This document shows positions 6,052-12,140 of a DNA stretch of 12,664 nucleotides, piece by piece (within the stretch, counting starts at the first letter, position 1; every line of letters starts with the position of its first letter). The translations under genes were made by a program, and so were the position numbers. The stretch covers positions 1-12,664 of the forward strand of contig JAUVSA010000032.1 in assembly GCA_030597345.1 (NCBI GenBank), written 5' to 3'. This DNA comes from Bacillota bacterium. Its GTDB lineage: Bacteria; Armatimonadota; Hebobacteria; Hebobacterales; Hebobacteraceae. The notes beneath the pieces are model-generated. The model was not told where the DNA came from. It made no database searches and worked only from the letters and a program-made list of their open reading frames with translations.

Positions 6052-6807
6052 ATGAGTGACCAGGGGCCAGAGGCAGGCGAGCTTCGGCAGGCAGCCGAGC
6101 TTCGGCAGACCGAACGAACCAATGGCAGCCAGGCTTCGGCAGGCAGCCGATCTTCGGCCCTCGAGGCCGTCCTCTTCATGGCGGCCGAGCCGCTCCCCCC
6201 GGCCGAGCTCGCGGACATCCTGGGAGTCACCCCCGGGGAGCTAGAAGAACTCATCCTCCAGCTTGAGGCGGCCTATGCCGGCCGCGGGATTCAGGTCACC
6301 CGCCTCGCCGGTGGCTACCAGGTCGCCACCCGCCCCGAGTACGGCCCTTACGTCGCCAAGCTCCACAAGCCGGAGCGCTTCCGCCTCTCCCGTGCTGCCC
6401 TCGAGACCCTCGCCATCGTCGCCTACAAGCAGCCGGCTACCCGCCCCGAGATCGAAGCCATCCGCGGCGTCAACTCTGACTCGGTGCTGGACACTCTCTC
6501 TCAGTACGAACTCGTCTGCGAGGCCGGGCGGAAAGAGACGCCAGGCCGGCCCTTGCTGTACCGAACGACCAGCAACTTCCTCGGACACTTCGGCCTCGAC
6601 TCCGTGGCGGACCTACCTCGTCTCGACGCCGTGGCTGTCGACGAGTCCGAGAACCAGGCCGAGGCGCCCGAGGCCCCGGTCGATGCCTCGCAGGTCCAGG
6701 TCGATGCGCCCGAGGCCGCACATGCCCCCCAAGATCCCGTTCCCTCGGAATCGTCTGGCAGCGGAGCCTCCGCCCCGACGGATGCCGACGGCCAGCCCCA
6801 GCCGTGA
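6052..6807 (+). CDS. scpB: Segregation and condensation protein B, with repeat-derived N-terminus
   Basis: ScpB forms a dimer that binds the ScpA kleisin and regulates the SMC complex. The protein is 251 aa. The winged-helix core runs from about 37 to 190, with ALEAVLFMAAEPLPPAELA at 36-54, the diagnostic ETLAIVAYKQPATRPEIEAI at 118-137, and GRPLLYRTTSNFLGHFGL at 165-182. Residues 8-36 consist almost entirely of four copies of the 18-nt repeat: AGELRQ and AAELRQ, then GSQASA and GSRSSA in a different frame. The C-terminal tail (about 195-251) is low-complexity, acidic and proline-rich, with VDASQVQVDAPE, and carries another copy (GSGASA, 236-241). ATG at 6052 is 6 nt past the scpA stop. There is no strong ribosome site, so coupling to scpA is likely. 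It overlaps the next start (TGATG). Confidence 0.93.
   Translation: MSDQGPEAGELRQAAELRQTERTNGSQASAGSRSSALEAVLFMAAEPLPPAELADILGVTPGELEELILQLEAAYAGRGIQVTRLAGGYQVATRPEYGPYVAKLHKPERFRLSRAALETLAIVAYKQPATRPEIEAIRGVNSDSVLDTLSQYELVCEAGRKETPGRPLLYRTTSNFLGHFGLDSVADLPRLDAVAVDESENQAEAPEAPVDASQVQVDAPEAAHAPQDPVPSESSGSGASAPTDADGQPQP
6072..6107 (+). repeat. 18-nt hairpin repeat, two tandem copies (scpB N-terminus)
   Basis: GGCAGGCGAGCTTCGGCA (6072-6089) and GGCAGCCGAGCTTCGGCA (6090-6107) are directly adjacent and differ at one base. They are read as AGELRQ-AAELRQ. The second has the consensus GCCGA / TCGGC stem. Confidence 0.9.
6124..6159 (+). repeat. 18-nt hairpin repeat, two more tandem copies (scpB, other frame)
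   Basis: GGCAGCCAGGCTTCGGCA (6124-6141) and GGCAGCCGATCTTCGGCC (6142-6159) are adjacent and translated as GSQASA-GSRSSA. That is a different frame from the pair at 6072-6107, from which they are separated by 16 nt. Confidence 0.9.
6757..6774 (+). repeat. 18-nt hairpin repeat (scpB C-terminal tail)
   Basis: GGCAGCGGAGCCTCCGCC, stem GCGGA / TCCGC with loop GCC, read as GSGASA in the disordered tail of ScpB. Confidence 0.8.
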
Positions 6808-8036
6808 TGCGTGGCAGGGCTCGCCGCATCTGGCTCGTATTACCTCTGGCTCTAGCCGGACTGGCCCCCACACACGCGCTCTTCGCAGCACCAACTGATC
6901 CCGCCATGGAGGCCGCCGCGGCCGTTCTCATGGATGTCGAAACAGGGACTGTCCTCTTCGGCAAGAACACCCGCGAGCCCCGCCCCGTTGCCAGCACCAC
7001 CAAGGTCATGACCGCTCCCCCCGCACTCGAGACCTGCACCCTCGACGACTCGGTGATCGTGGGCCTCGCTGCCGCGCAAGCTCGGGGGTCCTCCCTCTAT
7101 CTGCAGCCCGGCGATCTCATGCGAATCGACGACCTGGTGGCCGCTCTTCTCCTCAAATCGGCGAACGATGCCGCCCTCGTCATCGCCGAGCACATCTCCG
7201 GCAGCGTCCCCGCCTTCGCCAAGCGAATGAACGAGCGCGCCCGCGAGCTAGGCGCAACTGACACACAGTTCGTGAATCCCCACGGCCTCCACCACCGTGA
7301 CCACTACTCATCTGCCTATGACGTTGCACTGATCACGCGCGAGGCTCTCAAGCATCCCCGCTTCCGGGAGCTTGTCAGTGCCACCAGCGCTCGCATTCTC
7401 CTCCCCAGCGATCCCGCAGGCGCCCGCACACTGCGCAACCACAACAAACTCCTCAGGCGGGCCGACTTCGTGGACGGTGTGAAGACCGGGTTCGTGAACC
7501 AGTCCGGGCACTGCCTTGTCGCCTCCGGAACCAAGCGCGACTGGCAGCTCGTCGCTGTCATCCTCGACAGTCCGGATATGTATGAGGATGCGCTTCGCCT
7601 CCTCGAGTATGGCTTCGACAACCACCGGAGACAGGTCTACGCACGCGCTGGCGACGCCCTCGGGCGCGCCCGCGTCCGCGGCGGCTCGGCAGCATCCGTA
7701 TCCGCCGTCTGCCAGAATACCCTCGTCGCCGTCACCGGCACTGGCGTGTCCTCTCCCCCCGAGCTGGAAGTGACCCTCGACAATCCCCTCCAGGCGCCTG
7801 TCTCCCGTGGTGACCCCGTAGGTGAAGCACGACTCGTCGCGAGCGATAGAGTTCTCGCCCGCTCCCCTCTCCGCGCCGGCGAGTCCATATCGCATTCGTC
7901 GTTCGTCGTAGCCACCCGGTGGGGGCTACGGATAGTCATCCTGGTGTTGGTCTCTCTGTTGCTGGTGAGAACCTGTGCAAAGGCTCTCAAAACTCATCGC
8001 GGCCGCCGGTCGCGCCTCCCGTCGAAGAGCGGCTGA
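6807..8036 (+). CDS. D-alanyl-D-alanine carboxypeptidase (S11, DacA/DacF type)
   Basis: A membrane-anchored penicillin-binding protein that trims the terminal D-Ala from peptidoglycan stem peptides. It is 409 aa from ATG 6807. The N-terminal signal peptide has basic RGRARR, then a hydrophobic stretch, then a likely cleavage site near THALFAAP (22-29). The serine-peptidase triad is present: SxxK with Ser63-Lys66 (ASTTK), SxN at 118-120 (SAND), and KTG at 226-228 (VKTGFVNQSG). A PBP5-like beta-rich C-terminal domain spans about 275-365. A single hydrophobic helix (about 371-388) and a basic tail follow, so it is probably held in the membrane with the catalytic domain outside. GTG at 6804 is an alternative start one codon earlier. 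The start overlaps the scpB stop (TGATG), and the last 62 nt overlap the next gene. A gene of this type next to scpAB is familiar from Gram-positive-type genomes. Confidence 0.93.
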   Translation: MRGRARRIWLVLPLALAGLAPTHALFAAPTDPAMEAAAAVLMDVETGTVLFGKNTREPRPVASTTKVMTAPPALETCTLDDSVIVGLAAAQARGSSLYLQPGDLMRIDDLVAALLLKSANDAALVIAEHISGSVPAFAKRMNERARELGATDTQFVNPHGLHHRDHYSSAYDVALITREALKHPRFRELVSATSARILLPSDPAGARTLRNHNKLLRRADFVDGVKTGFVNQSGHCLVASGTKRDWQLVAVILDSPDMYEDALRLLEYGFDNHRRQVYARAGDALGRARVRGGSAASVSAVCQNTLVAVTGTGVSSPPELEVTLDNPLQAPVSRGDPVGEARLVASDRVLARSPLRAGESISHSSFVVATRWGLRIVILVLVSLLLVRTCAKALKTHRGRRSRLPSKSG

Positions 8037-8724
8037 TCTGATCCGCGCCGGCCGCGTCTGTGTTGACGGTCAAGTCGTCACCAACCCGGCGCTCGAGGTG
8101 GATCCCGTCCAGTCCCGCGTGGAGGTGGACGGCCATCGCCTCCGGGTGCAGCCGACGCGCTACTTCCTGCTCAACAAGCCCCGCGGCCCCCTCTCCACCG
8201 CAGTCGACAATCGCGGCCGTACCACCGTGCTCGACCTGCTGGGAGAGATGAAAGAGAGGCTCTACCCCGCCGGCCGCCTCGACGCCGACACTGAGGGCCT
8301 CCTGCTGATAACCAACGACGGCGATCTCACCTACCGCCTCACCCACCCTCGGTACCGAGTCGAGAAGGTGTATCGGGCTGAAGTGAAGGGCCGTCCCTCG
8401 CGGGCCGCGCTCCGCCGACTAGCCCAGGGCGTCGTGCTCGGCGACGGCCCTACCGGACCTGCCCGGGTCCGCCTCCTGCGCGCCGGGCGGGAGAGCTCCC
8501 TGGTCGAGCTGACCGTCCACGCCGGCCGCAAGCGCATGGTCCGTCGCATGCTCGAGGCGATCGGCCATCCCGTCCTCGCGCTCCGGCGCACGCGCGTCGG
8601 CACTCTTACCCTCGGGAACCTCCGGCCCGGCGAGTGGCGCTCCCTCACCGAAGAGGCGGTGGCAGACCTTCTTGCCCACACGCGCCGAGCCGCCGCCTGC
8701 TCCCAGCCGAAGCTCGGCTGCTAG
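7975..8724 (+). CDS. rluB: rRNA pseudouridine synthase (RsuA/RluB family)
   Basis: Converts a uridine of rRNA to pseudouridine; the likely target is 23S rRNA, as in RluB, but the exact site is inferred. It is 249 aa. An N-terminal S4 RNA-binding domain (MQRLSKLIAAAGRASRRRA...RAGRVCVDG, about 1-60) is followed by the catalytic domain with YFLLNKPRG and YPAGRLDADTEGLLLITNDG, where Asp103 of GRLD is the catalytic aspartate. KVYRAEVKG and the terminal ARVGTLTLGNLRPGEWRSL are also typical. GTG at 7975 gives the standard S4 beginning and has GGTGAG upstream. This makes a 62-nt overlap with the carboxypeptidase gene, long for a bacterial overlap, but any later start would cut into the S4 domain. The final codons QPKLGC and the TAG fall in or beside a reversed 18-nt repeat. 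RsuA (16S) is the main alternative. Confidence 0.9.
   Translation: MQRLSKLIAAAGRASRRRAADLIRAGRVCVDGQVVTNPALEVDPVQSRVEVDGHRLRVQPTRYFLLNKPRGPLSTAVDNRGRTTVLDLLGEMKERLYPAGRLDADTEGLLLITNDGDLTYRLTHPRYRVEKVYRAEVKGRPSRAALRRLAQGVVLGDGPTGPARVRLLRAGRESSLVELTVHAGRKRMVRRMLEAIGHPVLALRRTRVGTLTLGNLRPGEWRSLTEEAVADLLAHTRRAAACSQPKLGC
8704..8721 (-). repeat. 18-nt hairpin repeat, reversed copy (end of rluB)
   Basis: CAGCCGA (8704-8710), loop AGC, TCGGCTG (8714-8720), a perfect 7-bp stem. Read on the minus strand it gives the consensus GCAGCCGAGCTTCGGCTG. On the plus strand it codes for the last residues QPKLGC before TAG. Confidence 0.85.
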
Positions 8725-8739
8725 CGGACGGCGGCCCCA

Positions 8740-8866
8740 CCTAAGAATCTCTAACAAAACTCTGCTTCACCGCTGTCATTCTGAGCGGAGCGAAGAATCC
8801 CGCCGTTTCCGGGGTGTTTGCAGCTCTAGAGTGAAGAACTTCGAGGTTTTGTTAGAGTCTCTAAGG
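8740..8866. mobile_element. MITE-like 127-bp element with imperfect terminal inverted repeats
   Basis: The ends 8740-8760 and 8846-8866 are inverted repeats matching at 18 of 21 positions, including a perfect 12-bp core CTCTAACAAAAC (8749-8760) / GTTTTGTTAGAG (8846-8857). Both ends are flanked by the dinucleotide CA, which may be chance. The interior has no gene. It holds ATTCTGAGCGGAGCGAAGAA (8778-8797), a hairpin-like phrase with ATTCT / AGAAT ends. The element lies between the convergent rluB and rpmB and could also form a long RNA stem that acts as a bidirectional terminator. Nothing else is seen in the gap 8725-8895. Confidence 0.55.
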
Positions 8867-8895
8867 CACACAACTCCTGATCGGATTAGAGTACC

Positions 8896-9087
8896 TCAGC
8901 CCGCACGCCTCACCTTCCCAGCCTTCAGGCACTTCGCACACACCCGCAGCCGCACCGGTCGCCCCTTCAAAACCGTCCTCACCCGCTGCAGGTTCGGAAG
9001 CCACCGCCGCTTCGTCCGCACGTGCGAGTGGCTCACATTGTAGCCCGTCAGCGGTCCCTTCCCACAGATATCACATCGATTGGCCAT
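8896..9087 (-). CDS. rpmB: 50S ribosomal protein L28 (zinc-binding form)
   Basis: L28 is a small protein of the large ribosomal subunit. The 63-aa product starts MANRCDICGKGP and contains YNVSHSHVRTKRRWLPNLQ and LRVCAKCLKAGKV, all typical of L28. Cys5, Cys8 (CDIC), Cys50 and Cys53 (CAKC) are the four zinc ligands of the C+ form, the version repressed or replaced under zinc limitation in some bacteria. The start is ATG, with GGGAG (plus-strand 9095-9099) 7 nt upstream. It is transcribed opposite to its neighbours and as a single gene. Its leader carries an 11-bp hairpin made from the 18-nt repeat. Confidence 0.95.
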   Translation of the reverse strand: MANRCDICGKGPLTGYNVSHSHVRTKRRWLPNLQRVRTVLKGRPVRLRVCAKCLKAGKVRRAG

Positions 9088-9104
9088 AAGAAAACTCCCG
9101 ACTG

Positions 9105-9140
9105 CTGGCAGCCGAGCTTCGGCCGAACGTCGGCTGCCAG
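9105..9140 (-). repeat. 18-nt hairpin repeat expanded to an 11-bp stem in the rpmB leader
   Basis: CTGGCAGCCGA (9105-9115) pairs perfectly with TCGGCTGCCAG (9130-9140). The 14-nt interior contains the palindrome TTCGGCCGAA (9118-9127). The consensus repeat occupies 9107-9123. It sits between the rpmB promoter candidate and its ribosome site, so it would be transcribed in the leader, where it could affect rpmB expression. Confidence 0.8.
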
Positions 9141-9159
9141 ATGTCAAATTGGGCGACTT

Positions 9160-9189
9160 ATGGTAGCATAAGAAAGGTATAAGTGGCAA
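9160..9189 (-). promoter_or_regulatory. Candidate promoter for rpmB
   Basis: On the minus strand, TTGCCA (plus 9184-9189) and TACCAT (plus 9160-9165) are 18 nt apart, and TG precedes the -10 (TGCTACCAT, extended form). The predicted start near 9153 would give a leader of about 65 nt. Confidence 0.5.
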
Positions 9190-9194
9190 CCAGC

Positions 9195-9230
9195 GGCTGC
9201 CGAGCTTCGAGTGGCAGCCGAGCTTCGGCC
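9195..9230 (+). repeat. 18-nt hairpin repeat, two tandem copies upstream of the CBS gene
   Basis: GGCTGCCGAGCTTCGAGT (9195-9212, one arm decayed) is followed directly by the consensus GGCAGCCGAGCTTCGGCC (9213-9230). The pair ends 17 nt before the ATG at 9248. Confidence 0.85.
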
Positions 9231-9247
9231 TGACAGGTCTCTCGCCC

Positions 9248-10450
9248 ATGACGCTGCGCGACGTGCCCAACATTATAAAGCCTGCTCCGCCCCTCGCCCC
9301 GGAGGATACCGTCGCCAAGGCGATTCGCCTCCTCCGCGCCCGCGGGCTGCCTGCTCTCCCGGTCGCTCAAAGCGGCCGCCTCGTGGGATTGGTCCACGAA
9401 ATGGATCTCCTCCGCCTCGCTGCCGACGTCCAGGACCCGCGCGCCTTTGCCCGAAGCCTCTCCGTTTCCCAGATCATGCGCCCCATCGAGCTCATCGTAT
9501 CCGAAACCGATCCCCTCTCCGCTGGCAGCCGAGCTTCGGCCCTCACGCAGATCTTCCAGGACCCCGCTGCCGGGGCGGTGCCGGTAGCGGCCGGGGACGG
9601 CCGCTATCTGGGCATGGTGCTGCGTCGGGACATCCTTGCGGCCATCACCGGTGAGGCCCTTGCACCGCCAATCGCCGGCCTTGCCACCCCCTTTGGGGTC
9701 TACCTCACCACAGGGGCCCTCCGCGCCGGCGCCAGCAACCTCGCCTTGGCAGGCACCGGCATTGCCCTCATGGCTATCAACCTCCTCGCCGGTGGCGCTA
9801 TCTACGGGCTGGCCGGGATCGCCGATCGCCTCCTTGCCCACGGCTCTCCGCCCCCTCCTCCGGAGGCCATAGGTCCTATCCCCTTGTGGGCAACACTCCT
9901 GTTCCACGGCCTCCAGATCGCCGTCTTCCTGCTTCTCCTTCGTCTCTCTCCGCTCACCAGGGTGCATGGGGCAGAGCACATGGTGGTGCGCGCCATCGAA
10001 GAAGGTGAGGACCTCGTCCCGGAGAAACTCCGAACGATGTCCCGCGTGCATCCCCGCTGCGGCACCAATCTGATGGCTCTGCTCATCCTGCTTATCATCG
10101 CACAGCAGTTCTTCACCTCCCTCAGTGACGGAGCGGATGAGGCCACTCGCCTCCTCGCTCTCTTCGTACTGGTGATGATCGTGCTGCTTACCTGGCGGCG
10201 CCTCGGTGCTGGCCTCCAACGCTGGTTCACCACCCGTCGTCCTTCCGACCGTCAGCTTGCGTCTGCCGCCCGCGTCGGGGAAGCACTCCTCGACAAAGTG
10301 CGCGCCGACCCCGGCGCGCGCGCAGGCTTCCCGCGCCGTCTCTGGAACAGCGGCTTCCCCCAGGTGCTCACCGGCTTCCTCGCCATGGCCCTGGTCGCCG
10401 ACTACGGCATCCCTGCGCTCAGCACCATCTGGTCCTGGCTCAGCGGATGA
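9248..10450 (+). CDS. CBS-domain pair fused to a DUF1385 membrane domain
   Basis: A 400-aa protein of unknown function. Residues 1-135 form two CBS motifs (LRDVPNIIKPAPPLAPEDTV...GRLVGLVHEMDLL and IMRPIELIVSETDPL...GRYLGMVLRRDIL), modules that in other proteins bind adenine nucleotides and regulate partner domains. The rest resembles DUF1385: GLATPFGVYLTTGALRAGAS (144-163), then VHGAEHMVVRAIEEGEDL (239-256) and SRVHPRCGTNLMALL (265-279). Hydrophobic segments lie near 165-192, 211-232, 275-290, 302-316 and 371-390, so it is an inner-membrane protein. The His/Cys residues of HGAEH and HPRCGTN are the conserved core of the family and might bind a metal (inference). Residues 93-98 (GSRASA) are an inserted 18-nt repeat. 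No good ribosome site precedes 9248. argS follows after 16 nt, so the two are probably co-transcribed. Confidence 0.8.
   Translation: MTLRDVPNIIKPAPPLAPEDTVAKAIRLLRARGLPALPVAQSGRLVGLVHEMDLLRLAADVQDPRAFARSLSVSQIMRPIELIVSETDPLSAGSRASALTQIFQDPAAGAVPVAAGDGRYLGMVLRRDILAAITGEALAPPIAGLATPFGVYLTTGALRAGASNLALAGTGIALMAINLLAGGAIYGLAGIADRLLAHGSPPPPPEAIGPIPLWATLLFHGLQIAVFLLLLRLSPLTRVHGAEHMVVRAIEEGEDLVPEKLRTMSRVHPRCGTNLMALLILLIIAQQFFTSLSDGADEATRLLALFVLVMIVLLTWRRLGAGLQRWFTTRRPSDRQLASAARVGEALLDKVRADPGARAGFPRRLWNSGFPQVLTGFLAMALVADYGIPALSTIWSWLSG
9524..9541 (+). repeat. 18-nt hairpin repeat inserted in frame within a CBS domain
   Basis: An exact consensus copy, GGCAGCCGAGCTTCGGCC, encodes GSRASA between DPLSA and LTQIFQD. 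Deleting it restores a normal CBS spacing (SETDPLSALTQIFQD). Confidence 0.9.
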
Positions 10451-10466
10451 CCCCCACGGAGTAGCA

Positions 10467-12140
10467 ATGCCCAGAGAACTTCTCATTCAAGCGCTGTCAG
10501 ATGCTCTCTCCCAAGCTCAAAGTGCGGGTGACCTTCCCGAATCGCCCTCGCCCGAGGTCGACCTCCAGACCCCGCGTGATCCCCGCCACGGCGACTTCTC
10601 CACCAGCCTGGCGATGGTAGTGGCCAGCGAAACCGGCCGGCCCCCGCGCGAAGTCGCTGATACCCTCGTTCGCCATCTCGATCTGCCCGAGGGCCTGGCC
10701 GAAAGCGTAAACATTGCCGGCCCTGGCTTCATCAACTTCGTCCTCTCCCCAACCTGGCTTCGTCGCCTGGTCCGTCGGGTTCTGGAAGAGGGCGAAGACT
10801 ACGGCCGCTCCGACACCGGCCGGGGCCAGCGTCTGCTCCTCGAGTTCGTCAGTGCCAACCCCACCGGCCCGATCGCCGTCGTCCAGGGCCGCGCTGGTGC
10901 CCTTGGCGACGCGCTCGCCCGCCTCTTCGAGCGCACCGGCTGGATCGTCTCTCGCGAGTACTGCGTCAACGACGCCCTCAACAGCACCCGGGTCCAGCGC
11001 TTCGCGGAGACCCTCGAGGCCCGCTACCTCCAGCAGCTCGGCCGGCAGGCCGCGGTTCCCGAGGACGGCTACCAGGGCGACTACGTCATCGACATGGCCG
11101 AGCAGCTCGTCGCCGCCGAGGGCGACAAGTACCTCGGCATGGCCCGCGACGAACGCCTCGCCGCGCTCACCGAATACTCACTTCAGAAAATCGTCGCCGA
11201 CCAGCAGCGTGACATGGCGGACTTCGGCGTCACCTTCGACACTTGGTTCATGGAGAGCACCCTCTACGACGACGACGAAGTCAGCCAGGCAGTGGAGACC
11301 CTCAATGCCGCCGGCCACACCTATGAGGCCGACGGCGCCCTCTGGCTCAAGGCCACCGCCTTCGGCGACGAGCAGGACCACGTCCTGATCCGCAAGGACG
11401 GCCGACCCACCTACCTCGCCGGCGACATCGCCTATCACAAGAACAAGTTCGACCGCGGCTTCGATCGCCTGATAGACATTTGGGGACCCGACCACCAGGG
11501 CCACGTCCGCCGCACCAGGGCCGGCGTGCAAGCCATTGGCTACGACCCCTCTCGCTTCGAAATCCTCATCCATCAGATCGTTCGTCTCTTCCGCGGCTCC
11601 GAAATGGTCCGTATGTCCAAGCGCGCCGGCGATATCGTCCCCCTCTCCGGCCTCATCGAAGACGTGGGCGCCGACGCCGCTCGCTTCTTCTTCCTCATGC
11701 AGTCAATGGAGAGCCACCTCGACTTCGACCTCGAGCTCGCCAAGAAGCGGGCCGCCGACAATCCCGTCTACTACGTGCAATACGCCCACGCCCGCATCTG
11801 CTCCATACTCCGCGAGGCCGCGGATCGCGGCGTATCACTTCCCAACATCTCCGACGCTGACCTCGACCGCCTTGGCGAACCCGACGAGCTCGCCCTCATG
11901 CGCAAGCTCGCCGACCTGCCCCACGAAGTCAGCGAGGCCGCCCAGCGCTACGAGCCCCATCGCATGACCCGCTACGCGCGCGAGCTCGCCGCCACCTTTC
12001 ACGGCTTCTACACCAACTGCCGCGTCCTCAGCGACGACACAGAGCTCACCGCCGCCCGCCTCGCCCTCGTCCAGGCCGCCCTGACCGTCCTCCGCATCGT
12101 CCTCACCATCATCGGCGTCTCCGCCCCCGAAAAAATGTAG
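10467..12140 (+). CDS. argS: Arginine--tRNA ligase
   Basis: ArgRS charges tRNA-Arg. It is 557 aa, normal for the family. The N-terminal Add-1 domain has PRDPRHGDFSTSLAM and GPGFINFVLS. The catalytic domain carries EFVSANPTGP (126-135) and the C-terminal half of the active site with MSKRAGD at 383-389. The DALR anticodon-binding domain begins at about residue 433 (VYYVQYAHARICSILR) and ends with the typical VSAPEKM. The class I HIGH motif, normally HVGH after NPTGP(L/I), is AVVQ at 137-140, so the usual two histidines are absent. The frame is otherwise intact and full length, so I treat it as a functional variant rather than a pseudogene. ATG at 10467 has GGAG 5 nt upstream and gives the normal N-terminus; the open frame back to 10206 lies over the CBS gene and is a shadow. 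The stop TAG lies inside the TGTAGGGCGGG phrase that opens the downstream repeat region. Confidence 0.95.
   Translation: MPRELLIQALSDALSQAQSAGDLPESPSPEVDLQTPRDPRHGDFSTSLAMVVASETGRPPREVADTLVRHLDLPEGLAESVNIAGPGFINFVLSPTWLRRLVRRVLEEGEDYGRSDTGRGQRLLLEFVSANPTGPIAVVQGRAGALGDALARLFERTGWIVSREYCVNDALNSTRVQRFAETLEARYLQQLGRQAAVPEDGYQGDYVIDMAEQLVAAEGDKYLGMARDERLAALTEYSLQKIVADQQRDMADFGVTFDTWFMESTLYDDDEVSQAVETLNAAGHTYEADGALWLKATAFGDEQDHVLIRKDGRPTYLAGDIAYHKNKFDRGFDRLIDIWGPDHQGHVRRTRAGVQAIGYDPSRFEILIHQIVRLFRGSEMVRMSKRAGDIVPLSGLIEDVGADAARFFFLMQSMESHLDFDLELAKKRAADNPVYYVQYAHARICSILREAADRGVSLPNISDADLDRLGEPDELALMRKLADLPHEVSEAAQRYEPHRMTRYARELAATFHGFYTNCRVLSDDTELTAARLALVQAALTVLRIVLTIIGVSAPEKM

Noticed and set aside
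5962..6159. CRISPR-like array
   Set aside because: Repeat units are 18 nt and mostly adjacent, with no unique spacers of regular length and no cas genes; they are translated tandem repeats.
9178..9183. TATAAG as a -10 for the CBS-DUF1385 gene
   Set aside because: No acceptable -35 lies 16-19 nt upstream and there is no extended -10, so the promoter remains unassigned.
10206..10466. N-terminal extension of ArgRS
   Set aside because: The frame is open but lies inside the CBS-DUF1385 gene, is unlike ArgRS, and the ATG at 10467 has its own ribosome-binding site.
9158..10486. Long minus-strand open frame (442 aa) opposite the CBS-DUF1385 gene
   Set aside because: It is the antisense shadow of a gene with strong C/G wobble bias; its translation is low-complexity and charged with no family features.
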